A stretch of 64,000 bases of DNA from Niabella soli DSM 19437 (GTDB lineage Bacteria; Bacteroidota; Bacteroidia; Chitinophagales; Chitinophagaceae): assembly GCF_000243115.2 (NCBI RefSeq), contig NZ_CP007035.1, positions 1,736,001 to 1,800,000 of the forward strand, given 5' to 3'. This document shows positions 36,967 to 45,773 of this stretch, in pieces (position 1 is the first letter of the stretch; each line of letters begins with the position of its first letter). The notes under the pieces were generated by a model. It worked only from the letters and a program-made list of their open reading frames with translations. It did not search any database and was not told the DNA's origin. The translations under genes and the position numbers were made by a program.

Positions 36967-39816
36967 TTAAAAAACATTATCGATCTTGGGCCGGCTGTAT
37001 TGCTCCTTTGTATCTGAAATCTTCGGCAACCCGAAATAAAAATACAAGGATCGCTTGACCGGTTTGTCAATTTTTGTTAATTCACTTCCCGGGCCTAACA
37101 CAGCGGTATTCGTACTTTGATTCAACGCCAGTTTAGTGCCCATCGGCGGAATGCAATCCAGGAACGAAATATCGCCCACAGGTAGTTCCGGAAAAGGCTT
37201 TACGCCCGTAAGCCCATAAAAATTAAACAGCCGCACGTACAGCCCGTCATCTTTACTTGCCACGTAAAATTTACCCTGAACGGTGTTCAACTCCATCCAC
37301 GTAACCGCACCATAATATCCTTTAAACTCCGGGTACACTAATGGAGCATAACTTGTTTGTGTATTATTATAAAAATTCTTCCAGACATTTACCGGTATGC
37401 CCCAGGAGCGGTTCTTCCATTGGCGGTAGGGCCCTTTTCCCAACCATTTAGCACCTAAAACATAATTTTCCGGAAAGTTAAAACTAATGCCTGCAAAAGG
37501 ATAGGAGCCATTCAGCGCGTATTCATAATCCAGGCGCACCCAGCCATTGGATTGCATCGTCCAGGTAAATGCTTTCATATTCCCGTCGCAGGAAAACACC
37601 ACGGATGGGTCATCCCTTTCATTTTTAATGGCATAGCCTTTCACCCGGGAAGTACCCTGCACAAGGATGGGACCATTATTGAACAACAATTGATCCATTC
37701 CCAGTTCTTTATTCTGGATGGATTTTATTCTGCCGTTTGATTTATTTAAGGTCAACTCCAGCCCGTCTGATTTCAGTGTAATTAAAGAATCATTCTCAGC
37801 AACGCTGTTCTTTCTTTTCTCATGGCCCCAAACCGTATCCAGGAGCTGCGCATTTGTTTTTATCTTCCAGGTCCATTTATAAATTTCATCGCCATTCCCG
37901 TCTGTGGCCGTCAGCACCAGCGCATCATAGTTTTTAAAATCAGCCGGCAACCCCAACTGCAGCATTCCCTTCTGCAAAGGCTTGATCGGCGGGCATTGCG
38001 CGGTTCCCGAGTTTTCAACCGTATAGCCCGTAAACGCCGGATCAAAGGGGCCTTTAAAACGCACCAGCTCCCATTTATAGGTATTCGCATTCAGATCCGT
38101 AAAATGATAACGGTTTTCCATTTCGATGGCCCCTTTAAAGTTTTCGGGCAATTCGGTTAGCTCAATCCGGACGGGTGCGAACACCGCACGTAAGGCATAG
38201 AAACTACCTTCCTTCTGCCGGTGGGGCCCCAAAACACCGTCATTCGCATTCAGTCCATCCGCATCCACAATATTATTCATGTCCGTGCGTACCACGCCTT
38301 CATCCAGCATTGCCCATATAAAACCGCCGCCGCTTCTTTTTGCCTTCCAATGCAGGTTCCAGAAATCATACATGGCCGAACCTCCGCCGCCATCATCCTG
38401 CGAGTGCAGGTATTCGGTAGGCATATAGATCAAACTGTCCTCTAAATTTTTTTTAGTACTGTAATAATCCTCGTAGTGATTACAATCTATACCGTTAAAA
38501 GCGTTACCTGGCCTATGATGCGGATGAATCACCGGTCGGTTGGAAAAATCCCACCGGGAAAATTCTGCATCCAGATTCTTATTGGTTCCACCTTCATTAC
38601 CATTATCCCAGAAAATAATCGACGGATGATTGAGATCTTTTACTACCATTTCCCTCACCAGTGGTTTGCCGGCCTCCGTTCCATAGGCTTTTTGCCAGCC
38701 GGCCAATTCATCCAGCACATACAAACCCATGGAATCACATAATTCCAGGAAGCGTTGATCCGGCGGGTAATGCGAGCAACGAACGGCATTCATGTTCATT
38801 TGTTTTATCAGCCGTGCGTCCAGTAACTGAACGCTATCATTCAGCGTTCTTCCCGTTTCCGGCCAAAAGCAATGCCGGTTGATCCCTTTCATTTTCACCT
38901 GCACGCCATTAATATAAATACCATCGCCATGCCGCACTTCAATAGTGCGAAAACCAAACCGTTCCTTCATTGTATAAACGGTTCTATTCTTCTCTTTCAA
39001 GGAAACGAGCACCCGGTACAAATTAGGCGTTTCGCTCGTCCATTGCAAAGGTTGCTTCACCTGGGTTTGCAGAGTGGTTACGGTATCACCAGCCGCAATC
39101 GCCTGGGATATTGTTTTAATAACAGCGCCTTTTGCATCAATAATCGATGCCGTTACTGTTTTAGGTTTACTAATATTTTTAGGGAACACCTGCATCCGGA
39201 ATAGCCCGTCAGCCTTGGCGTCTACAGCCACATAATCAATAAACTCTTTGTTCACCACTTCCAGGTATACCGGCCGGAAAATACCGCCAAAGATCCAATA
39301 GTCGGCCAGGCGCTCCGCATTGTTTACAGATACATCGGATGACATCTTGCTCACTTCAGCCTCCAGCTTATTACTGACTCCATATTTTAATTTGCCGGTA
39401 ATATTATATTTAAACCTGTAGAAAGCGCCGCGGTGTGTGGCTCCCGCGGGTTGGCCGTTAATCCTGACTTCCGTATCCGTCATGCTCCCTTCAAAAACAA
39501 TATACACTTCTTTGCCCTTCCAGGAAGCGGGTACACTAAAAGCGTGCCGGTAGATCCCTTTTTCATCCGCAAAGCGAAAGTTTTTCCCATAGGTTTTATA
39601 ATCACGCCCGTAATTATAACTTCCAAAGCCCTGTTGCTCCCAACAGGAAGGCACCGCAATCTGCGTCCAGTGGCCACTGTTACGCCCGCCGGTACAATAA
39701 AAATCCCATTGCACCGTATGGTCGCTGCCCGTGCCGGACAGGTATACGATCTCCTTTTGTTGCGCCGCCAGCGCGTTACAAATAAATCCAGCTAAGACAA
39801 GTAAATAAACTCTCAT
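36967..39816 (-). CDS. GH2 family beta-galactosidase-like enzyme
   Basis: This 949-residue secreted GH2 enzyme has a signal peptide of about 1-18 (ALAAQ). It shows the sugar-binding jelly roll (about 55-190, PSCWEQQGFGSYNYG ... YWIFGGIFRPVYLEV) and an Ig-like domain (about 195-295). The TIM barrel has GINRHCFWPETGR, LNHPSIIFWDNGNEGG with acid/base Glu408, and MPTEYLHSQDDGGG with candidate nucleophile Glu468. A C-terminal beta-galactosidase small-chain-like domain follows. All key residues are normal, unlike the GH2 at 3950-6907. It probably releases beta-linked galactose or a galacturonate-type sugar from rhamnogalacturonan side chains; the exact sugar is inferred. The stop codon lies 4 bases before the GH43 start. 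Confidence 0.88.
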   Translation of the reverse strand: MRVYLLVLAGFICNALAAQQKEIVYLSGTGSDHTVQWDFYCTGGRNSGHWTQIAVPSCWEQQGFGSYNYGRDYKTYGKNFRFADEKGIYRHAFSVPASWKGKEVYIVFEGSMTDTEVRINGQPAGATHRGAFYRFKYNITGKLKYGVSNKLEAEVSKMSSDVSVNNAERLADYWIFGGIFRPVYLEVVNKEFIDYVAVDAKADGLFRMQVFPKNISKPKTVTASIIDAKGAVIKTISQAIAAGDTVTTLQTQVKQPLQWTSETPNLYRVLVSLKEKNRTVYTMKERFGFRTIEVRHGDGIYINGVQVKMKGINRHCFWPETGRTLNDSVQLLDARLIKQMNMNAVRCSHYPPDQRFLELCDSMGLYVLDELAGWQKAYGTEAGKPLVREMVVKDLNHPSIIFWDNGNEGGTNKNLDAEFSRWDFSNRPVIHPHHRPGNAFNGIDCNHYEDYYSTKKNLEDSLIYMPTEYLHSQDDGGGGSAMYDFWNLHWKAKRSGGGFIWAMLDEGVVRTDMNNIVDADGLNANDGVLGPHRQKEGSFYALRAVFAPVRIELTELPENFKGAIEMENRYHFTDLNANTYKWELVRFKGPFDPAFTGYTVENSGTAQCPPIKPLQKGMLQLGLPADFKNYDALVLTATDGNGDEIYKWTWKIKTNAQLLDTVWGHEKRKNSVAENDSLITLKSDGLELTLNKSNGRIKSIQNKELGMDQLLFNNGPILVQGTSRVKGYAIKNERDDPSVVFSCDGNMKAFTWTMQSNGWVRLDYEYALNGSYPFAGISFNFPENYVLGAKWLGKGPYRQWKNRSWGIPVNVWKNFYNNTQTSYAPLVYPEFKGYYGAVTWMELNTVQGKFYVASKDDGLYVRLFNFYGLTGVKPFPELPVGDISFLDCIPPMGTKLALNQSTNTAVLGPGSELTKIDKPVKRSLYFYFGLPKISDTKEQYSRPKIDNVF

Positions 39817-39912
39817 GAACTATTATTATTTTTTTTGGTCGGCTTCAGCACTACTATCAGCTTCCTTGTGTCACTCACTGCAGTGGTTGTGCAGATAGCA
39901 GCGGTTGAATCA

Positions 39913-40950
39913 TTATCGTTTCCATTTTACCGCCAGCTCTTCATCTCTGTCGCAGGTAATCGTTCCATTTTCATAATGCAATTCAGCTAATTGCAGCACG
40001 CTTCGTTTGTCGTCAAACGATCCTTTCGCAGCCGGATGGTCTTTACTCCTGCCTGGATGTGTAAAATAAATAATATAAGCCTTACCATCATTCACTACCA
40101 CATCACAGTGACCGCCGATCGCCTGATCATCCCGGCCTTTTCCCGGCAACTCCAGTATCCGCCCGGTCTGCCGTTCCCAATTTTTTAAATCATTGCTGGA
40201 AAAGACTTCCATTCCCTTCCACACATCCACGATCATAAAGTATTTGTTTTTCCAGTAAAACACTTTGGGCCCTTCTCCCCTTGTGGCAATAGCCTTTCCT
40301 TTATCCGTCCAGTGATACAGGTCGTTACTTTCAGCATAATAAATACTCTTGCCATCCTTTTCATTATTATACCACAGATACCAATGCCCATCGCCCGACT
40401 TAAAAACAGCGGGATCAATCACCTTTTCACTTGAGAGATCCAATGTAGTCTCATAATGCCAGTTCAGCAGGTCTTTACTGGTAAGATGGATGATCCGGCG
40501 GGGATGATTCCAGTCGGCAAAAGTGCCGGGAACATAGGTAACATACATATGATAGATACCGTTATATTCCGTAATATCCGGGGCCCAGAATGTATAGCCG
40601 GCATCCGGACGATAATTAATATTGGCCGTATCCAGATAGCGCCAGGTGGTTCCATCTGCGCTTTCGGCAATACCAATCCGGGTACCGTGCACCCACCGAA
40701 CGGTTGAATCAGTGTCGGTTGCACGCCGGTTGGTATAAAACAGCCACCACTTTTTCTTTGCTTTATTATAAATAACCACCGGGTCTGCCGCTCCGTGATA
40801 AATGGGGTCATCATACAGGGGTTTCGGAACAGTGCCGGCCTGGGCATTTGCTGCAATACCGAAGTGCAAAACGAACAAAAGCAATAGCAGCCTTATGTTT
40901 GCCTTTAGTATTATATCTATCGTGTTATAATATTTAAAATCGGTAGCCAC
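39913..40950 (-). CDS. GH43-type glycoside hydrolase
   Basis: This 345-residue secreted five-bladed propeller enzyme has a signal anchor after a short charged leader (LLLLLFVLHFGIAANAQ). The acids expected for GH43 are present: Asp56 in GAADPVVI, Asp179 in KVIDPAVF and Glu226 in RGEGPKVFYW. The WAPDITEYNGIYHMYV segment is characteristic. It has no extra binding domain. It probably trims arabinose or galactose from side chains, but the subfamily is not certain. It starts 12 bases after the stop of the larger GH43 gene and belongs to block A. The 96-base gap after it (39817-39912) holds nothing recognisable. Confidence 0.83.
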   Translation of the reverse strand: MATDFKYYNTIDIILKANIRLLLLLFVLHFGIAANAQAGTVPKPLYDDPIYHGAADPVVIYNKAKKKWWLFYTNRRATDTDSTVRWVHGTRIGIAESADGTTWRYLDTANINYRPDAGYTFWAPDITEYNGIYHMYVTYVPGTFADWNHPRRIIHLTSKDLLNWHYETTLDLSSEKVIDPAVFKSGDGHWYLWYNNEKDGKSIYYAESNDLYHWTDKGKAIATRGEGPKVFYWKNKYFMIVDVWKGMEVFSSNDLKNWERQTGRILELPGKGRDDQAIGGHCDVVVNDGKAYIIYFTHPGRSKDHPAAKGSFDDKRSVLQLAELHYENGTITCDRDEELAVKWKR

Positions 40951-40962
40951 CAGCTTTAATTA

Positions 40963-42567
40963 TTACTCTTTTGTAAGCGACACATCATCTACATAACAAA
41001 AAGCATCCGCCGCGCCATCTGCCTCAAAACCTATTTCAACCTGTCCCCCGGTAACAGCAATATGCCTGATATCAATCCGCTTCCACGTATCATTTTCGTT
41101 CTGAATATCCGACCGGCGGGCTTTCTTGCCTGTATCAGCATACATATTGAGCCGGGCAAATCCATTACTTCCCTTTGTCATGGCACTAAGCGTATAAAGC
41201 CCATCCGGTAATTTTGACCTGGAGCCAACGAGCTGGTATACTTTTCTTTTGAAGGGAATCTTGTCCGTTATATTCAGACTTTTTTCCCCCGTCACTATTT
41301 TTCGGTCAGCGGTCGTATTGAAATAGTTCAATACCGGAGAGGTGCTGCTATCAAGAGATACGATATTCCCCTCAGTGACTACTGTATGCCAGCCCAGCAA
41401 TCCGGTCTGCACAGGCTTAACATGACTTGGAATATGATTGCGATCTGCTTCAAAACTGCCGTTCAGCACATAGTTATTATTGCTGCCGATGGTCCACTCG
41501 CCGGTTTTTGCATCCAGGTTCCAGGAGCTTAAAGAGTTAAAAACAGGGGTTTCCTTATTAAAAGAGAGAGGGAACCATTGATTATAACCCAAACCGTTAC
41601 CGGCAAATTCAGCCCAACGATCGCCACAGTATACTACCGTTTCCTTTTTGCTCCCCTTAACAGTTACAAAGAAACCGGTCTGTGTAACATGGGCATAATC
41701 CTGTTCACAGCCCTCCATTACTGCCATATCATCAACCGGCTTATAGGGGCCGCGGATATTATCAGCAACCATATAGTAAGCATCCGAAGCATCCCAGCCA
41801 TAAATATTAGAAGCGCACATATAATACTTACCGCTATACTTAAACATGCAGTTGCCTTCCCTGCTTGCACCCTTGAACACTTGTGTGCAGTCCAGCAGAT
41901 CAATCAGGCCGTTCTTCACCCCTATTTCTGAAACATATATTTTGTTTCTTCCCCTGCCGTAAGAATATATAAGATAGGACTTACCAGTGTCTTCGTCTGT
42001 GAATACCGTCTGATCACCAGTATTAGTGGTCCCGATCATGGCCTGCATGTTGATCCGCCGGTACCAGGAAAAGGGGCCGTTTGGTGCATCAGCAACCGTG
42101 ATCAATACCTGGTTGCCGTGCTGTACAAACAACGCATATTCCTTTAGTGCAGGAATATAAGCAACTCCCAGGCGCCCCACCCAGGTAGTGCGCATATTGC
42201 TGTCGAGCGTCGCTCTGGTAAGCACATCGCCTTCAAATGTCCAATTGACCAGATCTACAGAACTATAACAGGTCACCGAAAGAAATGTAGGCCCAGGCAG
42301 CGTTACAGAAGGATCCTGCCTGTATATTGCTGCCTCTTTATAATGCGCTCCGTACCAGTAATACTTTTTTTTACCTGTTACCGGATCAATAAATTTAAAT
42401 ATCCCTCCGCCCTGGCTATAAACGGGACGCCCGTCTGCCGTATTCCAAAATACATCATTCTTAATATTCAACGGCTGCGCTTTAGCGGCATTACACATAT
42501 ATATAACCAGGAAGCCCAACGACAGCATCTTGTAACTGATCACATAATAATTACGCGCTTTTTGCAT
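40963..42567 (-). CDS. GH43-type enzyme with C-terminal carbohydrate-binding-like domain
   Basis: This 534-residue secreted protein has a signal peptide of about 1-31. Residues 35-350 form a GH43-like propeller: GGGIFKFIDPVTGKKKYYWYGAHYK near the start (the pattern seen in galactan-active GH43 subfamilies such as 24 and 34), Asp185 in NTGDQTVFTDEDTGK and Glu237 in SREGNCMF. Residues about 366-534 form a separate beta-sandwich opening with NYVLNGSFEADR and closing with YVDDVSLTKE, the usual frame of CBM4/22-like binding domains. An arabinogalactan side-chain activity is my best guess. It lies 12 bases after the GH106 gene in block A. Confidence 0.82.
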   Translation of the reverse strand: MQKARNYYVISYKMLSLGFLVIYMCNAAKAQPLNIKNDVFWNTADGRPVYSQGGGIFKFIDPVTGKKKYYWYGAHYKEAAIYRQDPSVTLPGPTFLSVTCYSSVDLVNWTFEGDVLTRATLDSNMRTTWVGRLGVAYIPALKEYALFVQHGNQVLITVADAPNGPFSWYRRINMQAMIGTTNTGDQTVFTDEDTGKSYLIYSYGRGRNKIYVSEIGVKNGLIDLLDCTQVFKGASREGNCMFKYSGKYYMCASNIYGWDASDAYYMVADNIRGPYKPVDDMAVMEGCEQDYAHVTQTGFFVTVKGSKKETVVYCGDRWAEFAGNGLGYNQWFPLSFNKETPVFNSLSSWNLDAKTGEWTIGSNNNYVLNGSFEADRNHIPSHVKPVQTGLLGWHTVVTEGNIVSLDSSTSPVLNYFNTTADRKIVTGEKSLNITDKIPFKRKVYQLVGSRSKLPDGLYTLSAMTKGSNGFARLNMYADTGKKARRSDIQNENDTWKRIDIRHIAVTGGQVEIGFEADGAADAFCYVDDVSLTKE

Positions 42568-42579
42568 AGTTCACCGGGT

Positions 42580-45423
42580 TTATTTCAAAGGCGTCAGGGT
42601 CACCGGCCCTAAAAGGCCCGATGGAAGCGGGCTCCAGCCCGATGCATCAAAAATGCCGTTCTTTACATTTTCCTTTTTCCGGGCCGCTATATTCACATTG
42701 TAAAATATTTTCCAGGGCATATTGTTTTTATCCATATAGGAAATGCGGTTGGCCATCAGGTTGGCTACCTTTATTTCCAGTGCATTCTCCGTTTTTAATA
42801 AGGCAGCGGGGAGCACGGTTGTAAACGAAGGACCGATCAGCGTGGCAATAGATTTGCCGTTGAGGACCACTTCCGCTGTAGCCGCTACTTTTCCCAGATC
42901 CAACAGGTAATTTCGGGCATTCTTCCCCGGCTTTTTAAATCGCGTGGTATAAGAGGCAATCCCTGAAAACGCCTGTACACCAGCTTCCTTCAGCTCCGTC
43001 CAGGGTTGTAGTGTTTTTAAATTAACGGCGCCGGGAAGAGACGGCCCCCCTTCAATAAAAGAAAGCTTCCAATCTTTGTTTAATGCTATTGCCGGCCCGC
43101 CGGCATTTTTGTAAGGGAATGCTGCTCCCGTTTTTAAAGCTGCAGCGGTCTGCACAATAACAGAGGCATAGGGTTGCAATTGCACCCGCAGCTCAAATCC
43201 GTTTGCGGCAGCTCTGATCATTCCCAATCCTTTTTCGCCGGTCATTGCATCAAACAGCACCGCAGCTTTTGGATGCCCATCGAAATGGATCCATTCTTCA
43301 ACGGGGTGATCAGAACGGTTATTAATAAAATAGGTCTTACCGTCCGCCTGTTTCCTTCGTAATACAAAAATATCTTTGTCGCTACCGCTGGCTTCTCTGA
43401 TATGCCCGGCTTTCATCAACGCATCCAGGTCATCACTTATATAAAATGCACCGGCTCCTATAACTGCTTTTTGCAAGGAGCCTTCTTTTATAAATTTCAG
43501 TTGCGCCGCGGCAGCCTGCAACCTTTTTCGCCGGGCGTCCAGTTGTGCCATCCCCGGAACGTCGGCAGGCAGTGCTTTATACGCCAGGATGGTTGCCCCG
43601 CTTTTTGCGAGGTTGATGAGCTTTGAAAAAGAGAGATCATCAATTAGCTTATTAGCGGGTAAAAGGATGGCCTTATACTGATTACCACCTGTGATGATGG
43701 CGCCGTTTTTATAATCAAACTGTGCCAACTGCCGGTCAGAAAAGAAATCAAACCCAACACCGCGCTCCGTCATTTTATTGGCGGCATATTCGAAACCGGT
43801 ATGTTCAAAATTCCGCTCCATGCCATCAAAGTGTTGCAACAACGGACCGCCCGTTTCCGAATACCGATCAATGATCGGGTAGTACAAGAGCACATCGTTA
43901 TCCGGTTGCCCTTTTTGTAAAAAAGATTGTACCCGTGTAATATATTCGTTAAGCGCATGAAAATGCTGCCACTGCGGGTTCACCGGCTGAAAATGCACCG
44001 CTGCATAAAACAACCATCCAGGCCAGGCTGCGTCTTTTGGCGAATAGGCCGTGCCATGATAAAAGATATGATTGACTCCGCCCAGGAAGTAAAGATCGAT
44101 CGCCTTTTTCACATCTCCCAGGGAAGATAGGAAATGCTCATTCAGCCAGGTGGCCGATTCGGAAGAGACCAGCTTTTTACCGCTAACATGCGCTGCAGAT
44201 GTGGCAAATTTGAACCGCAACAATTCGGTTCCTTCCGTTTCGGGAATATCTACCACACTATACAGGTCAAGCGTATTAGCGGGTGATCCGTGGCTCTGGT
44301 TGCGCAATAGTTTGCCGCGGCCATTGCCCCATTGTTTCCACACTTTTGTAAAATTATCCAGCAATAACTGATCAATTACCGAACGATAATCATACAACAC
44401 CCTTTTGTTTTTATCCTCGCTGTCTTTACCAAACAGGGCCGGCAGTTGTGTACGCAGGTCGTACCCTTTTTTATTTTTGAATTCAGCAAAAAAATCATCT
44501 GTCCAGTTGGCTTGCCCGCGCGCATCATCTACTTCGTAAGAATCATTAAAGAATCCCCGCAGGTAACTGATATCGGCTCCTTTGAACGCCTTATCAAATT
44601 TTTTGAAATAGTCAGTAGCTGCTTTTTTTGAAAAATGATCGATCGCATAGCCTTCACCACCCGGCGCCGCCCGCTCTACCATTTTCCCATGCAATCCTTC
44701 AAACAACGCGTATAAGGTCCAGCTTTCGCCTTCCGCCGGCGCCACCCAGTTCAGCTTTCCGCCGGCAGATACTTTATCAGTAATATCAACAATGCGACCG
44801 TTATTGCTATAGGCCATCAAAGAGATCAAAGGGATCGGACCAGGGTACTGGATCTGATCCAAAGCCAGTTCCTGTAAATTGGTATTGGCCGAAACCGGTT
44901 TTTTAATAAGCGCCAGGTCTGCTTCTTTATTATTAGCGGTACGTACCAGCCCTTTCCGTATAAATTGTACCGGCTCCTTCAACTGCGCGCCCGCTTTTAA
45001 AGAATACGTTTTGTATTCCATTGTTTTGCTGGCATCGGCATCTATAACCCACGGACCGCCAAAGGGCCAGCCGGTTGCGTTGGCCAGGTCAACCCCCAGC
45101 CCGAGCCGTTTGCTTTCTTTTAATGTATACCGGAAAAGTTCCATCCACCGGGGAGACAAGAAACTTACAAAGTTTTTCTCCTGGCCTTCCACTCCGTAGA
45201 TAGGCGTAAGTTCCACGCCGCCCAGGCCGGCTTGCTGGTATTGCTCCAGGTTCCAGGTAAGGTCCTTTTCATTAACGGCGCTTCCCTCCCACCACCAGCG
45301 CGTCCAGGGCTTATTTTCCCTGGTAGTTTTAGGCCACGCTATCTGCGCCTGCGCCGCATTGATCATCACAGCGCCGCCCGCTACTAAAAACGCGCCTTTC
45401 AAATATTTCAAACCGTTGTTCAT
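42580..45423 (-). CDS. GH106 alpha-L-rhamnosidase
   Basis: This 947-residue secreted enzyme of family GH106 removes terminal alpha-L-rhamnose by inversion. The signal peptide ends INAAQAQ. The mature protein begins with the family hallmark RENKPWTRWWWEGSAVNEKDL. It continues with GLGGVELTPIYG and LANATGWPFGGPWVIDADAS, all typical of the catalytic TIM barrel. The large middle part (SHGSPANTLDLYSVVDIPETEG) and a C-terminal jelly roll (about 815-947) complete the usual layout. It would act on rhamnose at the ends of rhamnogalacturonan I oligomers or side chains. It is the first gene of block A, with a promoter element about 70-120 bases upstream. Confidence 0.93.
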   Translation of the reverse strand: MNNGLKYLKGAFLVAGGAVMINAAQAQIAWPKTTRENKPWTRWWWEGSAVNEKDLTWNLEQYQQAGLGGVELTPIYGVEGQEKNFVSFLSPRWMELFRYTLKESKRLGLGVDLANATGWPFGGPWVIDADASKTMEYKTYSLKAGAQLKEPVQFIRKGLVRTANNKEADLALIKKPVSANTNLQELALDQIQYPGPIPLISLMAYSNNGRIVDITDKVSAGGKLNWVAPAEGESWTLYALFEGLHGKMVERAAPGGEGYAIDHFSKKAATDYFKKFDKAFKGADISYLRGFFNDSYEVDDARGQANWTDDFFAEFKNKKGYDLRTQLPALFGKDSEDKNKRVLYDYRSVIDQLLLDNFTKVWKQWGNGRGKLLRNQSHGSPANTLDLYSVVDIPETEGTELLRFKFATSAAHVSGKKLVSSESATWLNEHFLSSLGDVKKAIDLYFLGGVNHIFYHGTAYSPKDAAWPGWLFYAAVHFQPVNPQWQHFHALNEYITRVQSFLQKGQPDNDVLLYYPIIDRYSETGGPLLQHFDGMERNFEHTGFEYAANKMTERGVGFDFFSDRQLAQFDYKNGAIITGGNQYKAILLPANKLIDDLSFSKLINLAKSGATILAYKALPADVPGMAQLDARRKRLQAAAAQLKFIKEGSLQKAVIGAGAFYISDDLDALMKAGHIREASGSDKDIFVLRRKQADGKTYFINNRSDHPVEEWIHFDGHPKAAVLFDAMTGEKGLGMIRAAANGFELRVQLQPYASVIVQTAAALKTGAAFPYKNAGGPAIALNKDWKLSFIEGGPSLPGAVNLKTLQPWTELKEAGVQAFSGIASYTTRFKKPGKNARNYLLDLGKVAATAEVVLNGKSIATLIGPSFTTVLPAALLKTENALEIKVANLMANRISYMDKNNMPWKIFYNVNIAARKKENVKNGIFDASGWSPLPSGLLGPVTLTPLK

Positions 45424-45495
45424 TTAAAAAAATTTATTCCGGTACTTCCACAAGCTGTTGAACCGGCAACTGACAATCGTTTATATCAACCTGCT

Positions 45496-45543
45496 GCAAT
45501 ATAAAGTGCAAAAACAGATATACCGTCCTGCTCCGTCCTGAAT
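45496..45543 (-). promoter_or_regulatory. Candidate promoter A: direct repeat plus -7 box before GH106
   Basis: On the minus strand, 45543-45524 holds CAGGACG, three bases, CAGGACG. Exactly 20 bases later comes TATATTGC at 45503-45496, which keeps the TAnnTT core of the -7 consensus but not its last two bases. The GH106 start codon at 45423 is about 70 bases further. The 48-base layout equals that of promoters B, C and D. The rest of 45544-45675 shows nothing that I recognise. Confidence 0.58.
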
Positions 45544-45675
45544 GAGGAACGGGAAATTAAAAAGGTGTGTAGAAAATCACCGGAAGAAATCCGGGCTGAG
45601 GAGCTGCCCGCATTTAGAAGATCTTTCGATCTGCCACGACAGCAATAATTCTGAATAGTGCATTCGTTAAAGAAT

Positions 45676-45700
45676 AAAAAGCGACTTTTAGTCGCTTTTT
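45676..45700 (-). terminator. Hairpin terminator at the end of the eCIS operon
   Basis: AAAAAGCGACT, a TTT loop and AGTCGCTTTTT form a perfect 11-bp stem flanked by A and T runs. It lies 74 bases beyond the stop of the last cargo gene on the minus strand. The T run follows the stem on that strand, so it is a good intrinsic terminator and separates the injection-system operon from the pectin locus. It could also work in the other direction. Confidence 0.85.
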
Positions 45701-45773
45701 ATTTACAAACCCGCTATAAAGATGCACTCCAAAATATTTTGTCTGTTGTGATGATATATTGCAAATACGCCGG

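Noticed and set aside
36963-37070. Upstream ATG start for the GH43 gene at 37070
   Set aside because: It would overlap the GH2 gene by over 100 bases and place 36 non-signal residues before the signal peptide; the ATG at 36962 fits better.
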